Of a stretch of DNA of 64,000 nt, positions 52,555 to 61,935 are shown piece after piece. Origin of the DNA: Cyanodermella asteris (lineage: Eukaryota > Ascomycota > Lecanoromycetes > Ostropales > Stictidaceae); the NCBI GenBank assembly GCA_900618795.1, contig UYJD01000014.1, positions 124,001 through 188,000 of the forward strand, given 5' to 3'. How positions within the stretch are numbered: the first letter of the stretch is position 1; each line of letters starts with the position of its first letter. The notes below the pieces were generated by a model. The model had not been told where the DNA came from. It was given only the letters and a program-made list of their open reading frames with translations, and did no database searches. The position numbers and the translations under genes were made by a program.

Positions 52555-54018
52555 TCATGAACGTCCTACCGAGTTGTGTGTGAGAAGCTGCTCAGCCACC
52601 GCGCCGTCCTCGTCGACTTCGCCTGCGTTTCTCCTCGCCTCCATAAAGACTTGCTGAATCCTGGCTGCTCGTTGCCGAATTTCCTGCCGCAGATACGGCC
52701 AATCAATTCCGACCAGCTGGCCTCCGCGTTTCAGGATCCTACCATTAACAATGACCGTATCAATATTCCCCGGATGCGCATGAAACATGAGACTCCCCAC
52801 CGGATCCGTAAACGGAGTCATATTCAGCGAGTCGCACCTTGTCACAACCAGATCCGCTCTCTTCCCCAGACAAATGGTACCAATGAGGTGATCCAAGTGC
52901 ATAGCTCTCGCGCCCCCGATCGTAGCCATTTCAAACACTTCGAGGCTCTTCCTCGCAACCTTACTCGGTCTCTGCTCAGGCATCTTCGCCGCCGCCGCGA
53001 CGTCGGCTCGACACCGCTCCGATTGCAGCAGCAGACGCATCGATACGAATACGTCGTTGCTGTTACTGCACGTCACATCCGTCCCGAGGCCAACATGTAT
53101 GCCTTTGTCCCTCGCTCGAAACGCAATCGGATGGCCCATGCCCATTTGCATTTCCGTCTCCGGCGTGCTGGAGATATTGACGTTGGACCGCTTCATCATC
53201 CCGAGCTCGGCGTTGGTCGAGTCCGCACAATGACTGAGGACGAGGTCTCGGCCTAGGAGACCGACCTTGCCCATCGAGTCGATTGTTCGCCCGGACTGCC
53301 CTGCGCCGTGCGCGACGTGGCCGGTGATGATGCGCGCGCCGAGGCGGCGGAAGAAATTGATTTCGTCCGCTATTTGGGATATCGTCTGTAGTCCCAGTTC
53401 TGCCGGTGCGCCGCCGAACGTCAGCAGATCCACTGCCGGATCGTTACTCGCTGAGAAGTATTCTCTCCGTATCCTCTCTGCGTCCCTCTTCCTCGCAGCC
53501 AGGTCGAACCCCTCCGCTCCGGGCACCACCGTCCCACCGACGCCCACGGGGTTCTCATAAAACCCATAACAGAACGTGCCCCGTATCCCCGCGTCCTTGA
53601 GTCCCCTGACCGCCGCATCCGCATGCTGCGGGCTATTCAAAACATGACAGTGATCCAGCACCGTCGTGACACCGTTGTCGATCAAATCCAGCGCCGCCAC
53701 GTAGTTGCTGATGTACACGTCCTCGGCGGTGGAGGCGCCGCTGTAGATGCGTCGCATTCGCTGGAAATAGTCGAGTAGGTGCCAGTCGGTGCCGACTCCG
53801 CGCAGAATCTGTTGCCAGCAGTGTTGGTGCGTGTTTACGAAGCCGGGAGTGACGAGGCAGTCGGTGCCGTCGATTACGGTGTCGTGACTGGAGGCGGGGA
53901 GGTTGCGGGCTACGGCGGCGATTTTGTCGTTTGAGATTAGGATGTCGTGGTTATACTTTGTGCCGAGTAGAGAGTCGAGAGTGAAAATCGTGGCGTTCTT
54001 GATGAGAATTGAAGACAT
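52555..54018 (-). CDS. metal-dependent amidohydrolase (ATZ/TRZ, guanine-deaminase-like)
   Basis: This is an intronless enzyme of 487 residues. Family marks are the N-terminal beta-sandwich with ILIKNATIFTLD, the metal-binding VNTHQHCW (His64 and His66), further His residues in ITGHVAHGAG and LSHCADS, and the conserved GLGTDVTCSNSND with the catalytic Asp. The C-terminus returns to the sandwich fold (GKRADLVV, NIDTVIVNGRIL). Members deaminate or dechlorinate heterocycles (guanine, atrazine, 5'-methylthioadenosine and others), and the substrate cannot be chosen from sequence by eye. It is probably a cytosolic zinc or iron enzyme. It has no obvious metabolic partner nearby. Confidence 0.9.
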   Translation of the reverse strand: MSSILIKNATIFTLDSLLGTKYNHDILISNDKIAAVARNLPASSHDTVIDGTDCLVTPGFVNTHQHCWQQILRGVGTDWHLLDYFQRMRRIYSGASTAEDVYISNYVAALDLIDNGVTTVLDHCHVLNSPQHADAAVRGLKDAGIRGTFCYGFYENPVGVGGTVVPGAEGFDLAARKRDAERIRREYFSASNDPAVDLLTFGGAPAELGLQTISQIADEINFFRRLGARIITGHVAHGAGQSGRTIDSMGKVGLLGRDLVLSHCADSTNAELGMMKRSNVNISSTPETEMQMGMGHPIAFRARDKGIHVGLGTDVTCSNSNDVFVSMRLLLQSERCRADVAAAAKMPEQRPSKVARKSLEVFEMATIGGARAMHLDHLIGTICLGKRADLVVTRCDSLNMTPFTDPVGSLMFHAHPGNIDTVIVNGRILKRGGQLVGIDWPYLRQEIRQRAARIQQVFMEARRNAGEVDEDGAVAEQLLTHNSVGRS

Positions 54019-55405
54019 CGTGGAGGGAATCTAGCATTGGGGTTCCTGTGGGTTGTTTTCGAAAAAAAGGCGTTGGAAAAGGGGTCGGTACAAAAGTTGG
54101 CAAGCTGCATCAGCTCGGGGCCTTCATTGATACAATCCGTGACCTCTGGAAGTCTGGTGGTTGTGGATATAAAGTCCGAAGTCTCTGTTCCTGCAATTCT
54201 CTTGCAATAGGCATATGCTCACTATACGACAGCTCCAACGCGAGGCCTTTCAGCTGACAAGCATGAACAAATGGCAAGCGGTATATCCTTGCTTATGCAT
54301 GCCATGAAGACAGTTCCTTCTCGGCATACCAGTCTACTGTACCGCGTTCGTGATCCGAACATCGAAATATGTAGAGACGAAATATAAAGCTGAGTGAGAC
54401 GCTTGGTCCCCGTCTTGATTTCCATTTACGGCTTAGCGCCATGCTGCCAGACCTGAATTTCCCCCAATCCACACATCAAACTCCGATATCACCATCGTGC
54501 CATCAAGTATTTCGGCAGATCGTCCCGACCTGTAGCTTGAAACGCTTGGTAGTCTGAAGAATGATCTATCATACTCGCTGTAGCCTGCTCGTTCATTCTC
54601 GGGTTGCGCAGCTGAGACGTATCTTTTTTCTGAATCATAACTAAGGCAAAGGAGAACGACGATCTCACATGTACTCTCAATTGTGGGCACTTGAGGAATA
54701 GTCTAGATGCACACCCCTCGAAACCTCATGTGCAATCTAGTTGGGGTGGAAGCCGAGTCACGAATGTTCGTGTAAAGGGGGAGTCACCTACGCTCCTGTT
54801 CCCAGATGAAGATGCTTGCTGAGTAGTTCGCGGCTGATACCAGTCTAGTGTGGAAGAAAGGACGACGAGGTCTTTCGACAAGCATTGGGCCGAGATCTTG
54901 GAATGTCTATGATCAATCATATAGTTTTCGACTCTACCTTTACATGTTTCTGCACAGAGTCACACCAGCAAAGAAATGAGGCAATTTGTTCTCATCAAGA
55001 GCCACTCGGTTTCCAAGTAACCTGTTTCGGTTTCTGGTCATGATGGCAGACTCATGATACCTTCAGCACGACTGTGTGCGAGATGCAAGAAACTGGCTCC
55101 TGAATGAGTCTCTCTAATCTGAGAAGGTTGGCAGTATGGGATACCGCGCCTGGGCCTCCTTTGAGGGAGCCTTGTATAAAGTGGCCGCTGATATCCCTGC
55201 TCTTTTTGCTTCTTCGCAATTTTCTACACACAAAAAACTGTCCCCTGAATACTAGCCATCCCCAGCTTGCAGCCCAGTCCTTACAGATATCAATACAAAG
55301 AAACTGTGGAACAAGCGGCCAGTCCAACTCCCCGTCTCGCAGCTAAACAGTTTGCAACTTTTTACCTTTTAATCAATACGAATCGACCGCTACTGCCGGT
55401 CCATC
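54019..55405. other. intergenic
   Basis: 1.4 kb without a recognisable gene. A TATA-like TATAAA at 55175-55180 could serve the secreted-protein gene at 55406. All open frames are under 92 codons. Confidence 0.45.
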
Positions 55406-56032
55406 ATGCACAACACGATGCGTCTGTTGACTCTTCTGTCCCCAGCCTTGTCCATGTTTGCGTTCACTTACTCCAGCCCCATCGAACGCAACTACGAGCG
55501 TGATCTGTTCCTTCGCTCTTCAGAAGACAGCAACGTGAATGAAGGCAGATCGAGCGCCGCGCCTTCTGGTCGCCCCTCCGGCAGCAATCTTTGGCTGCCC
55601 CGTTCCGAAGAAGACGCGGACAATATGTGGCTGATCCGTTCCCTTGATGAAAATGCAGTCGACGACGACAGCGCATCAAGCCCCGGACAGGCAAAGCGAG
55701 ACCCCTTCATCCTGCAACTCATCAAACGCGATGTGAGCGACTTCTCCCTCTGCATCTATTTCGACGCTGGCTGCAGCGGAGACAAGACTTGCCTTCCCAT
55801 GCAATATGCGGTCGACGAATACATGCGCAGGCCAGATGGATCGTCCGCTGAAATTAAGTCCATCTCGCTTGGATCACGAGGCTTGCACGACAATGAGCAC
55901 CTGGAAGTCAGCAACAGTGGAAAGTCAATCCAAACAATGACTGCCGACGACTATCCTGCTGGAGGCAATGGCAAGGACACCTGTTGGACCCTGGACAGCC
56001 CGGCTCTGAAATTTCGTCTCGTCCAACACTGA
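55406..56032 (+). CDS. secreted four-Cys protein with Kex2-type pro-region
   Basis: This is an intronless protein of 208 residues with a signal peptide (about 1-24; RLLTLLSPALSMFAFTYSS). The pro-region contains three imperfect repeats of about 12-15 residues: DLFLRSSEDSN, NLWLPRSEEDADN and MWLIRSLDENAVDD. Two dibasic KR sites follow (after residues 98 and 108), each followed by Asp. The C-terminal 100 residues carry the four cysteines (CIYFDAGCSGDKTC and a late Cys near 193), consistent with two disulfides. The arrangement suggests processing by the Golgi kexin to release a small mature protein and perhaps peptides. I know no named family. It could be an effector-like or signalling secreted protein. 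Confidence 0.8.
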   Translation: MHNTMRLLTLLSPALSMFAFTYSSPIERNYERDLFLRSSEDSNVNEGRSSAAPSGRPSGSNLWLPRSEEDADNMWLIRSLDENAVDDDSASSPGQAKRDPFILQLIKRDVSDFSLCIYFDAGCSGDKTCLPMQYAVDEYMRRPDGSSAEIKSISLGSRGLHDNEHLEVSNSGKSIQTMTADDYPAGGNGKDTCWTLDSPALKFRLVQH

Positions 56033-56244
56033 TTATATTTCGCTAGGCGCTAGCTCCAAATTTTCGGCTAGTCCGAGATCTTGCATCGCCAGCACATGAC
56101 GATGGGACAAATTGAAGAGAAAATTCCGGTTCTACCAGACACTTTCGTTCGAAGTATATAGTGTGTGATGCAATAATATACACGTGAGAACATTCCCAGC
56201 GGTGGCTTAGGATTGCAGTCCCAAAATCGCAGGCAACCGGACCT

Positions 56245-57300
56245 CTAGCCGATTCGTTCCGCCTCTTCTAATAGCTTCCCAACCTCAAATTGCGAATCAC
56301 CACTGCTGAACTGCTTCAGCAGCTCCCCTCTTCTAACCGCCCGTTCCTCGCTCTCCTTCTCGAATGCCCCGTAAAACTTTTGCAAGCACATAACCAGCCA
56401 CTTCGCCTCCGCAACACTGACGCCTCGATCCGGCATGACCGAGCCCTCCACAAGCACCATCTCCTTCTCCATAGCCAAGTCCGTGTGATGCGTTATAGTC
56501 GTATGCGGCGCCGCATATTCCCCCTTCACCTTGTACTCCGCCAAATGCGTAAACAGCACAGTCGCCGTCGTCGGCGACGGGAAAGTCCACTGCAAGAAAT
56601 GTATATCCGCTCCTCCGCTCCCATCCCCAATCTCGCCCGTCTGCGACTGCTCGCCGTCCTTCGCCGCCGTCCGCGGAATCGGCAGGATGAACTGTGGGTG
56701 TTTCCGCGCCGTCAGCGCGATCCGCGCGAACAACGGCGCCGGCACGGACGCGCACAGCGATCTCGGATTCGATGCGTGCCGTAGCCTCCAGATGGCTTCA
56801 ATCTCCTTTGGAGGCAGCTGCGCTACCTTCTCGACGTCGATGAACGAGTCCAGCGTCTTCACCTTCTCTTTCTGCTTGAACAGGTTCCGCGCCGCCTCGG
56901 CGTTGGCGGCCGACCGAGTACAGCCCTCTGCGTGTCCATCTGGCATTATCTTCGGCGGGGGCGGGGGCGGCGCCGGCCATGGCGAGTTGTGCGCCGGTTC
57001 AGGCTCCGATGCGTGTGAGTGTGGGTGTAAATGTGAATGTGAATGCGCTTGTTGCGCCTTCTTGACCGATTCTTCCCGGCTCTTATCTAGGAGTTCGTCG
57101 ACGTCTTTGACGCCGACCTCGGCGGCTTTGCGTTCTAGTTTGTCCTTGTACTTGTCGACGAATTTGTTTTGGTGTCGGGCGGGGAGGGCGAAGTTGCGGA
57201 CATCGTGGACTTGGGCGTTGCGCCGCTGGACGACGGGTCGGAGACTCAGGTTGCGGGCGGCGTTGATGTGCCGGAGGATGGGCGTTCGTAAGGATGTCAT
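56245..57300 (-). CDS. ATP11: mitochondrial F1-ATPase assembly factor ATP11
   Basis: This is an intronless protein of 351 residues with an Arg-rich, Ser/Leu-containing N-terminus (RTPILRHINAARNLSLRPVVQRR) typical of a mitochondrial presequence. The ATP11 core is marked by VKTLDSFIDVEKVAQLPPKEIEAIWRLRH and continues to the C-terminus with FILPIPR and MEKEMVLVEGSVMPD. ATP11 chaperones the F1 beta subunit in the matrix. Between presequence and core is a low-complexity insert with HSHSHLHPHSH (residues 86-96) and a Pro run (about 109-116). This insert is unusual, although the protein as a whole is complete. Confidence 0.92.
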   Translation of the reverse strand: MTSLRTPILRHINAARNLSLRPVVQRRNAQVHDVRNFALPARHQNKFVDKYKDKLERKAAEVGVKDVDELLDKSREESVKKAQQAHSHSHLHPHSHASEPEPAHNSPWPAPPPPPPKIMPDGHAEGCTRSAANAEAARNLFKQKEKVKTLDSFIDVEKVAQLPPKEIEAIWRLRHASNPRSLCASVPAPLFARIALTARKHPQFILPIPRTAAKDGEQSQTGEIGDGSGGADIHFLQWTFPSPTTATVLFTHLAEYKVKGEYAAPHTTITHHTDLAMEKEMVLVEGSVMPDRGVSVAEAKWLVMCLQKFYGAFEKESEERAVRRGELLKQFSSGDSQFEVGKLLEEAERIG

Positions 57301-58674
57301 TATGGGATATTAGGGGTATGTATGTGAGGAGGTAAGACTCCGGGAGGGAGGTGAGAGCTATATCGTTGGCTTCGGAGGCCGAACAAGCTCAGCGAAGCGG
57401 AGCGGAAGTTTCCAATCGGAGAAATGACTCCGCCCGCTTATGAAGATCGAATTCGCTTTACAGAGCTTAACTCGTTCAGCCGGCCACCAGTAGACACAAG
57501 ATTGAGGCTGGTTCATGACTTTGCGTTGATTTGAAAGTCCAGGTGCACACACAGCGCTCACAAGGCCAGGCTACATGATCTACCGGGACACAACATCAGG
57601 TCTAAGTCATCACAGTCCAATCTGAAGATAATGGGTCCTGGTCGCTTGACTGGACAGACAAGCTTCATATTGGATTCACCTATTGTTCTTCCTTGCTCGC
57701 AGTCTTCTGAGCTACGACTGAGATTCGGTAATGTCTTTCTACAAGAAGAATTATTTTCGCAGACGACATTTTAGTTGCTGGACAAGACCAGGGTGCAGTC
57801 AAACTCGAAGGGCTATTGGCAATTATCATTATCGAACGATGCTCAGCCTCGTGTTTGCGTGAAACCCCTCAAGAATACGCGCAAGCTCCCTTTCTGTCAA
57901 GAAATGAGACGTCCCAAAATTATTTGATGGGATTGAACGGGCTACTTTCTGCGCCAGGCATCTGTAAGGCGGAGTGCACTTACAAATTCAGCTCCAGCGC
58001 TTTGGGCCAATAGTGGTCCACCTTAGCGGTGAATCGCAAGGAATACGGAGTGTGTACAAGATGTCAGACTCTTTCTGTGCGAATCAAGGCGATTATCTGA
58101 TTTGTTGCATTGTACTGGCCTCGGACAGCCCTGTATACGCTCAGGCAGAAGGCCATGTACGTTGTTAGCATACTGCCATAAGCCGCTAGTGAAATCAATG
58201 GATCGAATTGAGTCTCGGTATCGTATCCTCGAACGCGGTGCATGCAAAATTCACACAAGAGACGAGGCTGTCGCAGTGGCTATTCGCGTTGATTGTAATT
58301 GTAGGAATCCCGAAAACCTCTGCACGGCTCAGATGCTCAGTTGATACAGCGGCCAATGGCAGCCCGATAGGGAAGTGCACACAATCAACGTAAATAGAAT
58401 TAGTTGACAGTAGCATCTTTGTAGGGTGACAGTGGTCGCTCGTTCCGCCGAGGCGGAAATGGACCACGTCATCGAACTGAACTCATGCTCTCACCTTGCT
58501 CTATCATCAGCTCAGCCACGAACAACTCATACGCCTCACAGCCTCGAACAATGGATCTCCTCGGTCGCGACGGCCGCCTGATCTACTACGCTGCCGAATT
58601 AATAGCTTCAGCCTCGTCCTGGAACATCACGTCGCGCTGAAAAGCCTACCAAACTCAAACCGGCATATACCAAC
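57301..58674. other. intergenic
   Basis: 1.4 kb without a supported gene. Minus-strand frames at 58064-58467 contain a hydrophobic stretch (SMLTTYMAFCLSVYRAV) but no start, domain or splice continuation. The part next to 57301 is the ATP11 promoter. Confidence 0.4.
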
Positions 58675-58992
58675 ATGGGCGCTTCGGATTGTTCCCGTAT
58701 GAACACCATTCGCGAGATCACGAATACCAAGAATCGCAATATGACCAAGTTGGAAGAAAATCTTGCTACAAACCTGGAGGGATCGTTTCTTGCGAGGTAT
58801 AGGTATCACGTCCTGGGCGCCGTTTATGTACTTGTCACAGGCGTGGCGTTTGCACGGATACGACGCCAGCCATATGCGCAATCGATCAAAAACGGTCAAT
58901 ACGAGACCGTGTTCAAAGGGACTACGCTTGCAGCCGTGGTGGCCGGGATCGCAGTAAGCGGCGGGTGGAACCGAAGGCGGAGCGATTTGTAG
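58675..58992 (+). CDS. small two-TM membrane protein, HIG1-like
   Basis: This is a 105-residue frame. The likely functional start is the first ATG or Met23 (MTKLEENLATNLEG). Two hydrophobic segments (YHVLGAVYVLVTGVAFARI and TVFKGTTLAAVVAGIAV) are joined by a basic loop (RRQPYAQSIKNGQY). That topology and loop resemble the HIG1 domain of mitochondrial respirasome factors, but the match is loose and made by eye. Exons upstream are possible. It is convergent with ERD1, with 18 bp between the stops. Confidence 0.55.
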   Translation: MGASDCSRMNTIREITNTKNRNMTKLEENLATNLEGSFLARYRYHVLGAVYVLVTGVAFARIRRQPYAQSIKNGQYETVFKGTTLAAVVAGIAVSGGWNRRRSDL

Positions 58993-59010
58993 TCGCAAGG
59001 GGTATCACAT

Positions 59011-60286
59011 TTAATCAATATCTATCTTGTTGACGTTGAAATCCGTCCTTTCATACTCCCCCAGCAAAATGTCGTCGGGAAGGGGGCCATGATTGGTCCT
59101 CACCCATTCGGTCTCAACTCGGATGAATATCCAAACCCATCTTCGGAACACCTCGAGACACTCCAACAAGAATACCACCGACTCCAAATCATACCAGTGC
59201 TCAAAGTGTGTGCTCAGCTTTAAGCTCCAAGCCGATCTGAGAAGCAAGTCGATGAAGATAACCACGTAATATACCATAGGAGGGAAATGCAGCCGCCTTC
59301 TCAGACCCCACGGGTGATCAGCATCTGCCGGATCCGCGGTATTCGATATATACGCTCTCAGGTTGTTGAACACTGTCAGATCCCAATCTTTGGCCACGTC
59401 CCAGTAGAAACTGTAAGCTGAGTTGATCACAGCGGCTGCTATCCACGTGCGTTCCAACGACTTGCTGTACTGGACTCTCAAGGCGGAGCTCAAGAAGATG
59501 ACCGGAAGTGCGGTGCTGTATTTAAGCGCGTTGGCAAGATGCTGGCCACCCCATCCTGAGCTAGCAGACGGACTCTTCTTCACCCTCCCATACTCGATCA
59601 AGCACTGCCCCAAGCGGATCAGACTGGGATAGCTCAAGACAATTGCTATCAGCCATGGCCCTCCACACTGTCTGTTTGCCCTCGCCGTTGTAGGTATACC
59701 ACTGATCAGCATACACGTGCCCGTGAATATGTCACCCAAGACCCGTGCATAGCTGGTCAGGGCATCGGCCAGCAGAATATCCCCAAACTTCCCATCTTGT
59801 GCCTCTGCGATTCCTCCGATGCTGATCCGTCTCATGGTAGCGAGGAATCGATAGCGACCGTTCTGCGATAGCCGTTTCAAGGGGAGAACGAAGAGTGTCA
59901 CAAGGAGACCAAGGTAGGTCAATGGCAGTATCTGCCACGCTCTTATCGACGCCGCATTGCCCAAGGTGATGGCCCAGAAGGAGATGAGTGATATCGCGAG
60001 AAGTATGAATGCGGTGCTCGCGAGAGTGAAGATGCGCTGCCACGGCGGGTGACCAGGGGCGGCCCGGGAGGTATACTTAATGAGCGATGGTAGATCGATA
60101 CCGAGTCGGGAGAGGTAATAGAGGTTGAGGCCCCATAGCCAAATGCCTGAGCATGAGTTAGCTGATGAGCTGGGGCACCAATGGAATGAATGACGTGCCT
60201 GCTGTGACTATCAAGGCTATTCGATAGGGAAGCGGCAGGATGGCACTGAAGTTGTCGATATGCGCAACACTCGTGGAATCGGCCAT
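59011..60286 (-). CDS. ERD1: EXS-domain ER retention protein ERD1, two exons with GC-AG intron
   Basis: Exon 60286-60199 and exon 60146-59011 give 407 residues. The intron (60198-60147, 52 nt) begins GCACGT and ends CTCAG, with a perfect branch site CTAAC. Only this GC-AG choice keeps phase and yields IALIVTAGIWLWGLNLYYL, the expected first membrane segment, because the GT donors nearby are out of phase. The C-terminal half contains the EXS block (YWDVAKDWDLTVFNN, WVWIFIRVETEWV) and six or so hydrophobic segments. ERD1 is a Golgi membrane protein needed for retention and recycling of ER and glycosylation enzymes and for phosphate recycling in yeast. Confidence 0.9.
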
Positions 60287-61298
60287 GACTATGGCATGCT
60301 TAACAAGATCGCTCGAACGAGTGACTGGGGTGAGGAGGAGCAGGGCAGGGTATTGCAAGAGACGCTGTGGGTGGAATGCTTGACGCTCGATCAAACCACG
60401 ATTCAAGATGCTGACGATGCACTTCCTTTAGAGTTCCATCTCAGAGCTCGGACTGCTCTTCCGATGACTGGCTATAATGGCGCACACTAGAGACTAATCA
60501 CGTGACCATCTCGACATGTCTCTCTTCCATATCCGCGATCGTTTCCCACGCGCGTCACGGCCAATATCTGCTACTATCTGTTGACGAAGCGAAGCTGTCT
60601 AGTTTCATCGTCATCATCGCATGTATTGACGCGAATATCATATCACGGCCATACGTTCGGCCGGCTATAGGCCTCTGGTTTCAGGTAGAACACTGCCATG
60701 TCGCAGGATGTCCGGCTACAACGACATCTTGATCTCAAGCCTGGCTAAAGCAGGGAGTGAGCATCGTCATACTACCCGAGCAGCCGGTCCGATGGTTTTG
60801 CTCCCGACGCTTGTCTGGCGGATGCTACCCGCGTGACACTTGGTAAAGCTTCCATATGTCTGGGGACTCCGTGTCGAGGTTGCATGCATTATATCATACG
60901 CAATCTCGACTGTGTTGCTTTGCGTCCCCCGCCATCGTCTGAAAGCCTCATGGAAGGCTCTGAGCCCCAAAGGATCTGTTTGAACATGCTTCGATAGTGC
61001 TTCGTGCCGCAATACTACAAAGTAGTACTTGTCAAGCATGGTACGGACCATGTATATCATCGCAGCTGGTCGTGAGCAAGCACTTCGGTGCGTCATTGCT
61101 GAGACAGTGTTGTCATGCTATTCTTAAGCGTCACTGTAATTCTGTAAGATCGATGGCCTATAAAGAGGTGCGTTAATCTTCATCAAGTCCATATTTTTCA
61201 ACACATCGATCATTTTGACTCTCCGACTTCCACAAACCTCCTCCAAAACAGCCACCCATTTTCGTTTGCCGAGCAACAATATCCACACCGAACTCAAC
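60287..61298. other. intergenic
   Basis: The ERD1 promoter is on the minus side, and the upstream region of the secreted-protein gene is on the plus side. No other gene is seen. Confidence 0.45.
61159..61164 (+). promoter_or_regulatory. TATA box of the 8-Cys secreted protein gene
   Basis: TATAAA (in CCTATAAAGAGG) lies 135 bp upstream of the ATG at 61299, the usual distance for a strongly regulated fungal gene. Confidence 0.5.
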
Positions 61299-61829
61299 AT
61301 GTATTCTTCAAGCTTCACATTTGCTATCCTGGCCTCTACCATCGGCCTCGCCAGCGCCTCCTGCCAACTCAAGAACGTCCTCTCCACTTCCAAGCCCCCC
61401 TCCGCCAGCCAGCTCTGCCAACCTACCGGCGACGGCACCTACACATTTTCCATGGACGTTTCCGAAGTCGAAGTACCCACATTCAATTCCGGTGCACCCA
61501 ACGCCGGCAACGTCCAGAGCAGTACTTTCATCATTTACGACAACACATGCAAGGCCGTCGGCGCATACTCGCCCCAACAGACCAATGACTGCGGCTCGCC
61601 CTACACAATCGAGGAGAACTTCCTCAAGTACGTCTTGACGGTCACGTCGGTCAACTTTGATGTTGGAAGCCCGAGCTTTTCGTTCAACTATGCGAACGGC
61701 AAGTACTCGATCGGAAACAACCACTGCACGTGTGCGACGATCGATCACGCCCTTGAGGGTGAGAAGGGGTGCAAGTGTGCTTTCCCGGTTGCGGGTGAGA
61801 GCAAGAGAAGTGTTGAGTTCGAAGCATGA
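61299..61829 (+). CDS. small secreted eight-cysteine protein
   Basis: This is an intronless protein of 176 residues with a signal peptide (MYSSSFTFAILASTIGLASA). The mature part has eight Cys (22, 40, 84, 98, 143, 145, 158, 160), an even number fitting four disulfides. The last four form CTC..CKC pairs. The body is rich in Ser, Thr, Val and aromatic residues (VSEVEVPTF, SPSFSFNYANGKYSIG) and suggests a beta-sandwich. The C-terminus has KR just before the end. I recognise no named family. It is of the type reported as effector candidates in plant-associated fungi, an inference from size and composition only. It is convergent with the FAD-linked oxidoreductase, 106 bp apart. Confidence 0.85.
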   Translation: MYSSSFTFAILASTIGLASASCQLKNVLSTSKPPSASQLCQPTGDGTYTFSMDVSEVEVPTFNSGAPNAGNVQSSTFIIYDNTCKAVGAYSPQQTNDCGSPYTIEENFLKYVLTVTSVNFDVGSPSFSFNYANGKYSIGNNHCTCATIDHALEGEKGCKCAFPVAGESKRSVEFEA

Positions 61830-61935
61830 TTCGAGTAAAGCATCTGCGCGTTGGTCTTACATAGAATCATAGACTTTGAGAACATTTCTTCGTGATTTTT
61901 CATCAGACATGACCTTCCCGACTACCATACTTCTG

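Noticed and set aside
52576-53256. Frame of 226 codons opposite the amidohydrolase
   Set aside because: Antisense shadow of a well-supported enzyme.
56531-57313. Cys-rich frame of 260 codons opposite ATP11 (looks like a Cys-rich secreted protein)
   Set aside because: The CECxC pattern is simply the reverse complement of the His/Ser repeat in ATP11.
58064-58467. Minus-strand frames with a hydrophobic stretch upstream of the HIG1-like gene
   Set aside because: No recognisable family, start or intron borders; could be a decayed gene, but the evidence is too thin.
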